Assembly (NCBI RefSeq): GCF_017744695.1
Contig: NZ_JAGIAS010000005.1
Location: forward strand, 434,001-498,000
Length of the DNA: 64,000 nt
Origin: Dyadobacter sp.
Lineage (GTDB): Bacteria > Bacteroidota > Bacteroidia > Cytophagales > Spirosomataceae
Direction: 5' to 3'
In this document: positions 34,230 to 42,457 of the stretch, one piece after another
How the letters are laid out: the number at the start of each line of letters is the position of its first letter
Numbering within the stretch: the stretch's first letter is position 1
The notes under the pieces: generated by a model
The model's input: only the letters and a program-made list of their open reading frames with translations
Told to the model about the DNA's origin: nothing
Databases searched by the model: none
Made by a program: the position numbers and the translations under genes

Positions 34230-34724
34230 ATGCCTTCATTCGCAACACTACAAGCCTCGGTCGCGGACATTCCGACCATCATCGAAATCCAGGAAAAAAC
34301 ATGGGAACCCACTTACCGTGACATCCTTAGCAAGGACCAGATCGATTTTATGTTCGAAAAAATATATTCTCCCGAATCCCTCGCGGACCAGATGCAGTCC
34401 GGGCAGCAATTCATGATCCTGCTAAGCGACGAAACGTCCGTCGGCTTTTCGTCAGTGTCGGAGGAGAAGCCGGGAAAGTTCAAATTACACAAAATATATG
34501 TGCTTCCCGCCACGCAGGGAACCGGTGCTGGTAAATACCTTTTGCATGCAACTGAAAACTACGTGAAGTCGCTGGGGGGAACAGTGCTGTCGCTGAACGT
34601 GAACCGCTATAACAAGGCTAAAACGTTCTACGAAAAAATGGGTTTTCGGGTCGTCGACGAGCAGGACATTCCCATCGGCCCTTACTGGATGAACGATTAC
34701 GTGCTCGAAAAACCGTTAAACTGA
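34230..34724 (+). CDS. GNAT-family N-acetyltransferase
   Basis: 164 residues. The acetyl-CoA-binding motif A is LHKIYVLPATQGTGAGKYLL (V-L-P-x-x-Q-G-x-G-x-G/A), followed by SLNVNRYNKAKTFYEKMGF, the usual motif B with the NxRAxxFYEKxGF pattern. The acceptor is unknown. I prefer ATG 34230 (MPSFATLQASVADIP) because it begins the domain directly; the frame continues upstream to 34182. The stop codon lies inside a hairpin shared with the convergent trhO gene. Confidence 0.87.
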   Translation: MPSFATLQASVADIPTIIEIQEKTWEPTYRDILSKDQIDFMFEKIYSPESLADQMQSGQQFMILLSDETSVGFSSVSEEKPGKFKLHKIYVLPATQGTGAGKYLLHATENYVKSLGGTVLSLNVNRYNKAKTFYEKMGFRVVDEQDIPIGPYWMNDYVLEKPLN

Positions 34725-34746
34725 ACCGGCTAAGCCGATTCAGTTT
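34718..34746. terminator. Bidirectional terminator overlapping both stop codons
   Basis: AAACTGAACCGGC (34718-34730) and GCCGATTCAGTTT (34734-34746) pair with one mismatch across TAA, followed by T on the plus strand and preceded by A-rich sequence on the other. The GNAT stop (34722-34724) and trhO stop (34730-34732) both lie within it. Confidence 0.65.
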
Positions 34747-35716
34747 TCAATGCGAGTTTCATCTTTTTGATATTCTTCTGCTGGCTTTTCAGTCCTTGCA
34801 TCGGATGGTAGTGGTTGCTATTGACCACGTAGTAGCCGGTGCCGTCGTAAGCGCGTTTGGCAGGGTGCGTTTTGCATTCTGCCGAACAGGCGCCCTCCAT
34901 TTCCCAGCCGCATTTTTCGCAGATCGGCACGTGGTTGTTGCACTCCGGGTTTGCGCAGTTCACCATGCGGTCGCAGGCTTCTTCGCAGATGTAGCATTTA
35001 GAAATCACCGTCGGGTTCACGCTGTTCACGTCCACGGTAATGCGGTTGTCGAACACGTAGCATTTGCCGTCGAAGTTTTCACCGCCTTCTTCCAGACCGT
35101 AACGTATAATGCCTCCGTGAAGCTGGTAAACGTCTGTGAAGCCCTCGTCGAGCAGGTATGCACTGGCTTTTTCGCATTTGATACCGCCTGTGCAATAGGT
35201 AATTACTTTTTTGTCTTTCAAATGTTCGATCTCGTGCATATGCTCCGGCAGTTCGCGGAGGTTGTGCATATCGAACGTGATCGCGCCTTTGAACTTGCCT
35301 ACTTCATGCTCGTAATCAGAGCGCATATCCACGAGTACCACATCCGGGTCGTTCAGCATGGCTTTGAAATCGGCCGGTTCGAGGTGCTTTCCTGTGCGTA
35401 CCAGCGGATTCACGGGCAGGTCGGAGTTGACGATCTCGTCCTTCACGCGCACGTGCAGCTTCTGAAATGCAACATGGTCCGACTCTTCCACTTTGAACTG
35501 TACGCCTGCAAAACGCGCGTCGGAGCGGACATAATTCATATAAGCCTCGCATTGCTCCGGCGTGCCCGAAACCGTGCCGTTCAACCCCTCAGGAGCTACG
35601 ATAATGCGGCCCAGCAAGTTATTTGCCACGCAAAAGAGGTGATGCTCATCGCGGTAAGTATCGGGATCGGCGATGGGCGTGTAGTAATAATATAGGATAA
35701 CCCTGTAAGGTTTCAT
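34730..35716 (-). CDS. trhO: tRNA uridine-34 hydroxylase TrhO (rhodanese-fold)
   Basis: 328 residues of the TrhO/YceA family, which hydroxylates U34 of certain tRNAs in an oxygen-dependent step. The N-terminal acylphosphatase-like domain contains VAPEGLNGTVSGTPEQCEAY. The rhodanese domain (about 125-220) has the catalytic Cys in ITYCTGGIKCEKASAYL. A C-terminal Cys-rich zinc region (CYICEEACDRMVNCANPECN, then CEKCGWEMEGACSAECKTHP) is typical of the longer family members. It converges with the GNAT gene. Confidence 0.93.
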   Translation of the reverse strand: MKPYRVILYYYYTPIADPDTYRDEHHLFCVANNLLGRIIVAPEGLNGTVSGTPEQCEAYMNYVRSDARFAGVQFKVEESDHVAFQKLHVRVKDEIVNSDLPVNPLVRTGKHLEPADFKAMLNDPDVVLVDMRSDYEHEVGKFKGAITFDMHNLRELPEHMHEIEHLKDKKVITYCTGGIKCEKASAYLLDEGFTDVYQLHGGIIRYGLEEGGENFDGKCYVFDNRITVDVNSVNPTVISKCYICEEACDRMVNCANPECNNHVPICEKCGWEMEGACSAECKTHPAKRAYDGTGYYVVNSNHYHPMQGLKSQQKNIKKMKLALKTESA

Positions 35717-35872
35717 CGTTTAATTCTTTTCTCCAAATCAGCCGCAAATATACGAATAATGCAAGTTTTAAGAAAATGCCGAAAATCAGTTTTGTAGCTG
35801 ACCGGTTATCCGTTGAAATACATATTTTTGTGAGCACTCGTTCAATTATTACTCAACTCATCCTACTTCCTT

Positions 35873-36487
35873 ATGCACATCGCTATCATTGGTAACATCG
35901 GCGCAGGTAAAACTACATTGACCCAGATGCTGGGGGATTATTTCAAATGGGAGGTGATGTATGAGGCGGTGGAAGGAAATCCCTATCTGGCTGATTTTTA
36001 TACAGATATGGAGCGCTGGGCGTTCAACCTGCAAATTTATTTTTTGAACAACCGATTTGCGCAGGTCCAGAAAATCCGGGAAACAACCTATTCGACGATT
36101 GTTCAGGACCGGACTATTTTTGAAGATGCCTACATTTTTGCCCGCAACCTGTATGAATCGGGCGTGCTGACAGACCGCGATTACCAGACTTATCTGCTGC
36201 TGTTTGAATCCATTATCCGCACTGTGTCCCAGCCCGATTTGCTGATTTACCTCAAAGCGGATATTCCCAAGCTGGTGTCACAGATCAAAAAGCGCGGCCG
36301 CGAGTTTGAAGCCGACATTTCGACGGATTATCTTGCCAATCTCAATCGCTATTACGAGGATTTTGTACAGAACTATGAAGACGGGAAAATCATCGAAATT
36401 GATGTGAACAATATGGACTTTGCCTCCAATCCCGAGGACTTCAACAAAATCGTGGCACTACTCAACAAGGAGCTATTTTACGTATGA
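35873..36487 (+). CDS. Deoxynucleoside kinase
   Basis: 204 residues of the deoxynucleoside kinase family (dGK/dAK/TK2 type), which phosphorylate deoxynucleosides for salvage. The P-loop is IIGNIGAGKTTLTQ (residues 5-18), the DRS-like motif is VQDRTIFEDAYIFA (near 80), and the lid-type arginines are in IKKRGREFEADIS. It begins 156 bases from trhO in the divergent direction; TATTTTTG at 35823-35830 resembles a -7 box but its spacing from TTTG at 35791 is too long. The exact base specificity cannot be read. Confidence 0.92.
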   Translation: MHIAIIGNIGAGKTTLTQMLGDYFKWEVMYEAVEGNPYLADFYTDMERWAFNLQIYFLNNRFAQVQKIRETTYSTIVQDRTIFEDAYIFARNLYESGVLTDRDYQTYLLLFESIIRTVSQPDLLIYLKADIPKLVSQIKKRGREFEADISTDYLANLNRYYEDFVQNYEDGKIIEIDVNNMDFASNPEDFNKIVALLNKELFYV

Positions 36488-36494
36488 CGTGCGC

Positions 36495-36965
36495 CTAGTA
36501 CATGCACGCGATCGCCTCGTGAAGCAATTGGTTCTTTTTAGCATTCACTTTAAATATCCGCTTGTCATCGGGCAGTAGTATTTCAATTTGCACCGTCCCT
36601 TTCATTTTTTCGAGCTCCTTGGGCTCGATGGGGGTAGAGAGGACAAACTCGCTCTGCCAGTTGCTGCGGTCGGTGGAGCTGATAGTGGTGTAGAGCGAGA
36701 AATTACCTTTTACCGACGAAAACCTGATTTCGGTGAACATCTGAACGTGGTAGACCTGGCCGAACTCGTCATTGTGGTAATTGAGGATCCTTTCCTCACC
36801 CGTTTTGGCTAGGGTAAGGTATTCTTTCGGGCCGGAGAGCGGGACTATATGGTAGTGAACTTTCTTGTGGTTCGATGGGCTGATGGTTTCCTTGCATTGC
36901 GCCAAAGATTTACTCTCGTAAGCCATCACCAAGCCTACCACACCAAGCAGGAAAGTAAACTTCAT
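36495..36965 (-). CDS. Exported protein of unknown function
   Basis: 156 residues with a signal peptide (MKFTFLLGVVGLVMAYESKS, cleavage near LAQC). The mature part is a beta-rich polar domain without recognised motifs (KVHYHIVPLSGPKEYL, VQMFTEIRFSSVKGNFSLYT). ATG 36965 was chosen for the signal peptide; the frame extends seven residues upstream. It converges on the deoxynucleoside kinase gene, leaving seven bases between the stops. I do not recognise the family. Confidence 0.65.
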   Translation of the reverse strand: MKFTFLLGVVGLVMAYESKSLAQCKETISPSNHKKVHYHIVPLSGPKEYLTLAKTGEERILNYHNDEFGQVYHVQMFTEIRFSSVKGNFSLYTTISSTDRSNWQSEFVLSTPIEPKELEKMKGTVQIEILLPDDKRIFKVNAKKNQLLHEAIACMY

Positions 36966-37124
36966 GCAGAGGGCGTAATTCAACACTTTTCTAGATTTCA
37001 GGGTTATTCAAACGTTTGTAAAGATAATTGCCTGATAAGTAGAATGCAACTGGATAACGGGAAAGTTGTATTTCTGGAAAAACTTTCTAGCTTTGTTAGA
37101 TTACAAACTAAAACGATTTTGCAC

Positions 37125-37334
37125 ATGCTATTGAACGACATTATCTTCTACATTTCCTGTGTCGGCGTCGCTTTCATCGTGGGGCGCGGCATTTTTATTC
37201 TTATCAAAAAAATCTTTTTCGGGGGCGACATCGTCCTTACTAACCCCCGAACGGGCAAATCGATTGTCTTGGGCAAGCACCACGTGGATGGTCAGGCTAA
37301 GAGACTTTTAGAGGTGCTTGAAGGATGGAAATAA
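37125..37334 (+). CDS. Small membrane protein
   Basis: 69 residues: one membrane helix (about 5-24, IIFYISCVGVAFIVGRGIF), a basic turn (LIKKIFFGG) and a cytoplasmic-looking tail (DIVLTNPRTGKSIVLGKHHV). ATG 37125 was chosen because it begins at the helix; the frame is open further upstream but overlaps the exported protein gene on the other strand. It overlaps the next gene by 10 bases, which supports a two-gene unit. No family recognised. Confidence 0.5.
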   Translation: MLLNDIIFYISCVGVAFIVGRGIFILIKKIFFGGDIVLTNPRTGKSIVLGKHHVDGQAKRLLEVLEGWK

Positions 37335-37693
37335 AAGCCAGAAAACGGCGTAAGAAAAGATCATTCAAGTACAAGACCGAAACAGTAACCTTTTTATCGA
37401 CATTCATTATTGGCATCTCCCAGCAGTTGCCAGGGTCTTTTCCTCGTGAGACGATTGTGTATCTCGCGGCGCCAGTCTCGTATTTTATTCAGTTTATTAG
37501 TTTGAAAGTTATCGCAGTGGCCGATCTGGCGGTCGTGACGTATCGGGTCAGGCGTTATGTGAGTGAATTGGAAATGGAGCGGGCATTGCCTGGGAAAACT
37601 AGGGGACGGCAGCTTGAAATCGATGTTGAAATTTGTGAATACCGCACCGCATTGCGTGAGCGGCGCATCCGGGAATTGAATCCCAAAAAGTGA
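37325..37693 (+). CDS. Small basic membrane-associated protein
   Basis: 122 residues. It opens with a strongly basic tail (MEIKARKRRKKRSFKYK), followed by a weak hydrophobic region (about 20-38), a second hydrophobic stretch (about 50-70) and a charged C-terminus (LERALPGKTRGRQLEI-like arginine/glutamate-rich). Its start overlaps the previous small membrane protein gene and its stop lies on the base before the XRE gene end on the opposite strand. Unknown function; no domain seen. Confidence 0.5.
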   Translation: MEIKARKRRKKRSFKYKTETVTFLSTFIIGISQQLPGSFPRETIVYLAAPVSYFIQFISLKVIAVADLAVVTYRVRRYVSELEMERALPGKTRGRQLEIDVEICEYRTALRERRIRELNPKK

Positions 37694-38038
37694 TTACTTT
37701 ACTCTCCGTTCCTCTGCCAGTTGCTTATATACCTCTCCGAGTTCGTCTTTGAGCTCCCTGATTTTTGCTTCCAGTTTTTCAACTTCGCTTTTGTGGACGA
37801 GGTCTTTTAGGTACATCACAGCATTCGGTTCGCCTTCGTAGCCAAATAACCAATTGGGGTGGATTTCCAGCTCTTTGATCAATATGCCTACCGCGTCAGA
37901 AGTGAATTTTTGATCTCCCGCAAGGACCTTCGAGATTTTAGACGGAGATAATTGCACAATTTGAGCCAGTTCACCCGTGTTCAAGTGGTGTGCTTTCATG
38001 ATTGCCGCTATTCTCGCAACTTCTATCATCAGGTTCAA
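37694..38038 (-). CDS. XRE-family transcriptional regulator
   Basis: 114 residues. A Cro/C1-type helix-turn-helix occupies residues 10-65 (LNTGELAQIVQLSPSKISKV, then LAGDQKFTSDAVGILIKEL). The C-terminal half (about 75-114) is a heptad-like coiled coil (VEKLEAKIRELKDELGEVY), likely for dimerization. Two CCA-NN-TGG palindromes exactly 20 bp apart lie just upstream (38057-38087), suggesting autoregulation and control of the divergent gene at 38216. The target function is unknown. Confidence 0.82.
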   Translation of the reverse strand: MNLMIEVARIAAIMKAHHLNTGELAQIVQLSPSKISKVLAGDQKFTSDAVGILIKELEIHPNWLFGYEGEPNAVMYLKDLVHKSEVEKLEAKIRELKDELGEVYKQLAEERRVK

Positions 38039-38056
38039 TCTTTCGTTATATAAAAC

Positions 38057-38087
38057 TCCAATTGGTATTTCAATTTTCCAAATGGAA
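38057..38087. promoter_or_regulatory. Paired operator for the XRE regulator
   Basis: TCCAATTGGT (38057-38066) and TTCCAAATGGAA (38076-38087) share CCA-NN-TGG and their centres are 20 bp apart, two helical turns. They sit 19 bases upstream of the XRE start codon. Confidence 0.45.
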
Positions 38088-38215
38088 TATTATATTTACA
38101 ATGTTATTTAGGTTAAGCGCGTCTATGTAAATATAGTAAAACTGGAAGCATTCCGATGTTCGCTGTGCCAATCCTGGGTGACAAACTTTCACCACTTTCA
38201 AGCCAAAACACCACT

Positions 38216-38476
38216 ATGAACTTCAAAATCATTCAAATTCCTGAAACAGCCATTCAGGTTTGCCTGCATCGCGATCGTAGCGAGGAGGGTGAGGAAATTG
38301 TCCGTATTACCTCGTTTGTTTTAAATGCGCAACATGCCGAGCTTATGTTTGAACAGGTAGTGACCTTTACCAAACCGGGAAGTTCGGTTCGTTTTGTCGC
38401 AGATTACTCGTTGGTTTCAGCTAAAAGTTTCCTGGAAGAGTCGATGAAGGAGGTGGGAATGCTGGCATTTGCGTGA
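38216..38476 (+). CDS. Small protein of unknown function
   Basis: 86 residues, soluble, no signal peptide: MNFKIIQIPETAIQVCLHRD at the start and ITSFVLNAQHAELMFEQVV in the middle. It is divergent from the XRE regulator gene with its operators between. ATG 38216 was chosen over the frame start at 38156 because the longer version crosses the probable promoter region. Probably part of a small regulator-controlled unit, but no function can be given. Confidence 0.55.
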   Translation: MNFKIIQIPETAIQVCLHRDRSEEGEEIVRITSFVLNAQHAELMFEQVVTFTKPGSSVRFVADYSLVSAKSFLEESMKEVGMLAFA

Positions 38477-38534
38477 GCCGATCTAATTGTCCCAAGACTG
38501 TCCTAGTGGCTCATTTTGAATTTTTGGGCATAAA

Positions 38535-38567
38535 AAAAGTGCGTTGGTTAATCCCAAACGCACTTTT
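38535..38567. terminator. Terminator of tRNA-Leu (bidirectional)
   Basis: AAAAGTGCGTT (38535-38545) and AACGCACTTTT (38557-38567) form an 11-bp stem with an 11-base loop; the minus-strand transcript then has a run of T. It is 6 bases from the tRNA 3' end and can also end transcripts of the 38216 gene. Confidence 0.8.
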
Positions 38568-38572
38568 AGTTG

Positions 38573-38656
38573 TGACCAGAAGGAGAGTCGAACTCCTATG
38601 CCCGAACGGGCACTACCCCCTCAAAGTAGCGTGTCTACCAATTCCACCACCTGGCC
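38573..38656 (-). tRNA. tRNA-Leu (anticodon GAG)
   Basis: An 84-base class II tRNA on the minus strand. The acceptor arms GGCCAGG and TCTGGTC pair with two G-U pairs; discriminator A follows and CCA is not encoded. The D arm has GGTGGAATTGGTAGACAC, the anticodon stem CTACT/GGTAG closes loop TTGAGGG (anticodon GAG), the long variable arm is TGCCCGTTCGGGCA, and the T arm is AGGAGTTCGACTCTCCT. It reads CUC and CUU codons. Confidence 0.93.
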
Positions 38657-38882
38657 GTCAATCGTGATGCAAAAGTAGTATTTTAATGATTCGGCGCAAC
38701 AGTTGTGCTCCGATTTTTTTGAGAAAATATCGCGTCTTGCGCAAAAAACCCTTCGTATTTGCGCATTTTGGTCGTAGTTTCGTGCCCCGAAAATCGGTTA
38801 GTGCCCGCAGGATCAGACTGTTCAGCCTTGCAAATGAGAAAGGCCCGGAAATATTAAAAATTTTAGATTTAGTAATTAGCAT

Positions 38883-38912
38883 AAAAGCCCTGGCATCGAT
38901 CCAAGGCTTTTT
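38883..38912 (-). terminator. Terminator after the SelA-like gene
   Basis: AAAAGCC (38883-38889) and GGCTTTT (38905-38911), extended by TGG/CCA, form a stem with T-runs in both directions. It is 30 bases past the SelA-like stop. Confidence 0.65.
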
Positions 38913-38942
38913 ATGTTAATTACCGTTATGTGAAACAATGTC

Positions 38943-40643
38943 CTAGGTCGATAACGGGCGTCCGGCAGGAATATTGATCCGCTGGCGGTTGCCCGGGAAG
39001 GTCGCTTTCTTGGCAACAAACTTCGCATTCACGTATTCCACCATATCGATTTCACCGGTAATGGTGTCGCCCGAAAGCTTTCCGTAGAACGTCATCGTCA
39101 GGTTGTCTCCCGGTACGCTGAACCGGCTCTGGAAGCGGACCTCGTCGCCATCGATGTTACCAAAAAGTTCGCGGGTAGCGAATTCGCCCTTGTGCGTTCC
39201 GTACAGATAGTTGCCGTCCTGTCTTTCGATAATGAATGTATGCTTGCTGGCACTGGTGTAGAATTCGATACTTACGTCCCAACGGCCTGCAATCTCCGCA
39301 GCGGGCGCTTTCATGGTGGCTTCGGCTTTCGGGGCGCTGCGCTTGCGGGTGAGTATCTCGTGCACGCGCTCGGCCACGATCTTGTCATTGCCCGGACCCA
39401 TCATGTAAGCGGCAATCGTGATCGAAGTGGTAGGAGGGCCCGATTGCGTCGAAGCGGGGCCTCTGCGATAGCCGGTTCCTACGGCCACACGAGGTTTAGT
39501 AGTTTGCAGTTCGTCTGCCACCTCCTGGCCAGTGATATTAAGCTTGGTAGGGTCCCAGGTAACGGTCAATGTCGGTGTAGCATTGTCCAACGCACCTTCT
39601 TTCGGCTCGCGAACTTCCAGTTGAACACTTGGGATGCCGTTCAATTTCTTGGTAATATTATCCAGCCACGAAACCCACATTTTCATTTCCGCTTTGTGGT
39701 CGCGGGTAGCCCATGCCTCGACGGCCGCCAGCATACCTATTACCTCCTCGCGGCCCACCTTATTGTTACGGCAGGGACCGTGATGCGGTGCGCTGGCCTG
39801 CCATGCCGACATCAGGACGTCCTTGCTGCCCAGCATGAGGCCAGCACATTGCGGCCCGCGGATTACTTTGCCACCACTGTAAGCCACTACGGATGCACCG
39901 GCTTGCAGGTGGATATTAGGGATTGTCAAACGCTCCGCAGCAGCGTCCACCAGTAATGGCACACCGGCAGGCTTGGCGATATCCGCTACGGCTTTTACAG
40001 TCCACGGCTCATCACCGGGCATCATGTAAATCATCGCTGTGCGCGGGGTAATAGCCTTTTTGAGTTCCTCGATGGTTTCGACCGTAATGATTTTCACACC
40101 TACGTTACGGATCGCGTGGTCATACACGTTGCGCGAGGACCTGGGAATGATCACCTCTGTTTTTTCAAAACCTTCCAGGTTAGGAATGCGGATCAGTTTT
40201 TCGGGGTTACCGCCGGCGATAATACCCGCTGTGACTTCATTCATGCCCGCCGCACAGCCCGAGGATACCATACCCCATTCGGCGCCGGTGATCTCGGCGA
40301 GGCGCTGGCCCACACCAAATGCCAGCTCGTCGATCTGTACATTATATTGGCATGCATACTCCATAGCCTGACGAACTTCGGGCAGCTCGATGGAAGCCCC
40401 GATAATGGTAAATGTCCCCCGGCAATTAATGATCGGCTCTACACCGATCGACTGATAGATTTGCGGTCCGGCCTTCAATGGTCCGGGTGCTGAAACCGCT
40501 GAGGCGGCTTTCTGAAACCATTTCGGTTTGCTGCTTTCGGCAAATGCCGCCGGGCCGGCCGCCGGAGCGCCGGCCGCCGCGCTCAGAACGCCTCCCGCGA
40601 GGGGGATCATGGAAAGATCTTTCAAAAGTTCTCTGCGTTTCAT
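38943..40643 (-). CDS. Exported SelA-like PLP enzyme with C-terminal beta domain
   Basis: 566 residues. A Tat-like leader (MKRRELLKDLSMIPLAGGVL, then SAAAGAP) is followed by a SelA/D-glucosaminate-6-phosphate ammonia-lyase type fold: NCRGTFTIIGAS, VSSGCAAGMNEVTAG, LLVDAAAE and the PLP lysine K259 in AYSGGKVIRGPQCAGL. Residues after about 450 form an extra beta-rich domain (IAGRWDVSIEFYTSASKHTF). I place the start at 40643; the frame reaches 40733 through the repeat array. It follows the exported amidohydrolase gene by 186 bases. Such pairs (EF_0837/DgaE type) act on amino sugar or amino acid derivatives in the cytoplasm; an exported version is odd. Confidence 0.85.
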   Translation of the reverse strand: MKRRELLKDLSMIPLAGGVLSAAAGAPAAGPAAFAESSKPKWFQKAASAVSAPGPLKAGPQIYQSIGVEPIINCRGTFTIIGASIELPEVRQAMEYACQYNVQIDELAFGVGQRLAEITGAEWGMVSSGCAAGMNEVTAGIIAGGNPEKLIRIPNLEGFEKTEVIIPRSSRNVYDHAIRNVGVKIITVETIEELKKAITPRTAMIYMMPGDEPWTVKAVADIAKPAGVPLLVDAAAERLTIPNIHLQAGASVVAYSGGKVIRGPQCAGLMLGSKDVLMSAWQASAPHHGPCRNNKVGREEVIGMLAAVEAWATRDHKAEMKMWVSWLDNITKKLNGIPSVQLEVREPKEGALDNATPTLTVTWDPTKLNITGQEVADELQTTKPRVAVGTGYRRGPASTQSGPPTTSITIAAYMMGPGNDKIVAERVHEILTRKRSAPKAEATMKAPAAEIAGRWDVSIEFYTSASKHTFIIERQDGNYLYGTHKGEFATRELFGNIDGDEVRFQSRFSVPGDNLTMTFYGKLSGDTITGEIDMVEYVNAKFVAKKATFPGNRQRINIPAGRPLST

Positions 40644-40692
40644 TGGTGTTAAGGTATTGGGGGTTTGAATGGTTAAAGGGCGTTGCAGGAAT

Positions 40693-40770
40693 AATTTGTC
40701 GGACGTTGTCAAGGTGTGGTCACGTTTTGTCAAGCGTGGTCAAGGGTTGTCAGACATTGTCCGGTATTGT
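40693..40770. repeat. 10-bp phased TNGTCA array
   Basis: Units such as AATTTGTCGG, ACGTTGTCAA, TTTTGTCAAG, CGTGGTCAAG, GGTTGTCAGA, CATTGTCCGG place GT(C) cores every 10 bases (one 12-base unit). It sits in the gap between the amidohydrolase and SelA-like genes and is related to the arrays at 10865-11087 and 28522-28579. Confidence 0.75.
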
Positions 40771-40829
40771 TTTAAAGATGTATTAAATGCTTTGGAATAC
40801 CCTTTTTCCGAAATAAATATCTTTCAGAG

Positions 40830-42167
40830 CTATCGCGGGGTTCCACCCTGGCCTTGTTGACCCTGCGCCCCGGCGGGACGTTCCGGACGGGGAAGGTTCA
40901 CAGGCTCCACACGGGCATTGAGCGTATACACAATGTTGCCGCCGCGGATCGTCGCTTCTGTTTCAATGCGTTTCTTGCCGGTGATCTTGCCGTCGCGGGC
41001 GTAGTAGCCGAAGTTTCCGTCGCGCAGGTTCAGTATAGCGATGTCGGCGGGTGCGCCAACAGAGAGGTTACCCAATTCCTCGCGATGGATTTCCTGCGCG
41101 GGGTTCCAGGTGCTTGCTTTGATCACACTTTTGAAATCCATACCCATCGCCATGAACATCGACATGATGTTGTTCATGTCCTTCATGGCCGAGTTCATGC
41201 TGCTCGTGTGCAGGTCGGTGCTGATGGAGTTGGGATAAAAACCTTGCTTGATCGCCGGTTGTCCCTGGGAGAACAGGAAACTCGCACCCCCGAAGCCAAC
41301 ATCGAAGATTACACCTCTTTTTTGCGCTTCGATGGCGTAGGGTTTCACTTTGTTGGTAGAAACATCCACAATGGACTCGCGACCGCGGCCGCTGTTGTTG
41401 CTGTTTCCGCCAAAGCAGTGGGTGTAAATGTCGCCTTTCCGGAATTTTTTCAAATACAACTCTTCCAGGGGCAACACAGGGTTAGCGCTGCCGAAGTCTA
41501 CCATGATGGGAATGCTGGCAAGCTTACCGGCCTCCAATGCGCGGTCGGTGGGTGTCCAGTCGTGCCCTACGAAATGCGCCAGTTTTACGCCTACGACGTC
41601 ATTGGGATACTTTTTAGCCATTTCAGCCGTTGCTTTCGCGTCCATTTCTTCGAGGCTGTTTTCGAATTTCCCGCCAGCCATTCCCTCACCCACAATATTC
41701 AGGAATGCGAGTACACGTGTTTTGGAAAGATCGATGGTTTGTTTTTTAAATGTCTCAAAAGTTTTCCAGCCGGAACTTCCAGCATCCACGACGGTAGTAA
41801 CGCCCGATCGGAACGTGAAGCCGTCGGCGGGCAGTCCATTCGGGCCGTTGCGGTAAGTACCTTTGAGGTCCGTCCCCCAGAAAAAATGTACGTGAATGTC
41901 GATCAGTCCGGGTGTCACGTAGAGCCCTTTGGCATCCACCACCTGCACGGCCTGGCTGGCGTCGATGTTTTTGGCTACCAGGGCGATCTTGCCGTCCTCG
42001 CCGCCCGGCGTACCTTCAATGGCCACGTCCACAACAGCGTCGATGTTGTTTTTCGGGTCGATCACATGCCCGCCTTTGATTACGATGCTGTATTTCTTGT
42101 CCTGCGACCAGGCTGGCTGGCACAGCATAAAGAGCACCAACAGGGTGGAAAGAGAGAAAGATCTCAT
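40830..42167 (-). CDS. Exported amidohydrolase (dihydroorotase-like)
   Basis: 445 residues with a signal peptide (MRSFSLSTLLVLFMLCQPAW, cleavage near SQD). The amidohydrolase fold shows the metal ligands HVH in IDIHVHFFWG, a possible carbamylated lysine in VVGVKLAHFVGHD, a His in DIYTHCFGG and the Asp in SISTDLHTSS. The beta-sandwich parts at both ends (IVIKGGHVIDPKN, ADIAILNLRDG) are intact. A Gly/Pro/Gln-rich tail (AGAQGQQGQGGTPR) is likely unstructured. It resembles EF_0837-type amidohydrolases that accompany SelA-like enzymes. The substrate is not known. Confidence 0.87.
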   Translation of the reverse strand: MRSFSLSTLLVLFMLCQPAWSQDKKYSIVIKGGHVIDPKNNIDAVVDVAIEGTPGGEDGKIALVAKNIDASQAVQVVDAKGLYVTPGLIDIHVHFFWGTDLKGTYRNGPNGLPADGFTFRSGVTTVVDAGSSGWKTFETFKKQTIDLSKTRVLAFLNIVGEGMAGGKFENSLEEMDAKATAEMAKKYPNDVVGVKLAHFVGHDWTPTDRALEAGKLASIPIMVDFGSANPVLPLEELYLKKFRKGDIYTHCFGGNSNNSGRGRESIVDVSTNKVKPYAIEAQKRGVIFDVGFGGASFLFSQGQPAIKQGFYPNSISTDLHTSSMNSAMKDMNNIMSMFMAMGMDFKSVIKASTWNPAQEIHREELGNLSVGAPADIAILNLRDGNFGYYARDGKITGKKRIETEATIRGGNIVYTLNARVEPVNLPRPERPAGAQGQQGQGGTPR

Positions 42168-42457
42168 AATATTAAGGGTTTAGGATAGATAAATGCTTCT
42201 GTACAATGCCATTGCAAGCAGGCCGCATTCATGATGAGGACATATATTTTATATCAAAACCCCCATCACTGGCCTGTAAATATTTTCAGCACGCCCCGCA
42301 CGCCGATAAAAGAAGTGAAGACACCGCTTTTACGCTGGTATCCAGCCTCAATGCCGGATTTTTTTGCCGATGTTGTTTGCGTTCAAAAAGATTCCCTGTT
42401 TCACGCAACGGCCATGTTTAATAACGCGTAAAATGTTGCAACGAACCTCGGACCCTT

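Noticed and set aside
38686..38919. 77-codon frame after the tRNA
   Set aside because: It ends within the terminator of the SelA-like gene and has no recognisable features.
40854..42188. 444-codon open frame on the plus strand opposite the amidohydrolase gene
   Set aside because: It is an antisense shadow; its composition (His, Val, Phe-rich runs) has no domain and the minus-strand protein has clear catalytic motifs.
42206..42421. Short plus-strand frames between the amidohydrolase and T9SS genes
   Set aside because: No domain or signal; Cys/His-rich composition typical of noncoding sequence.
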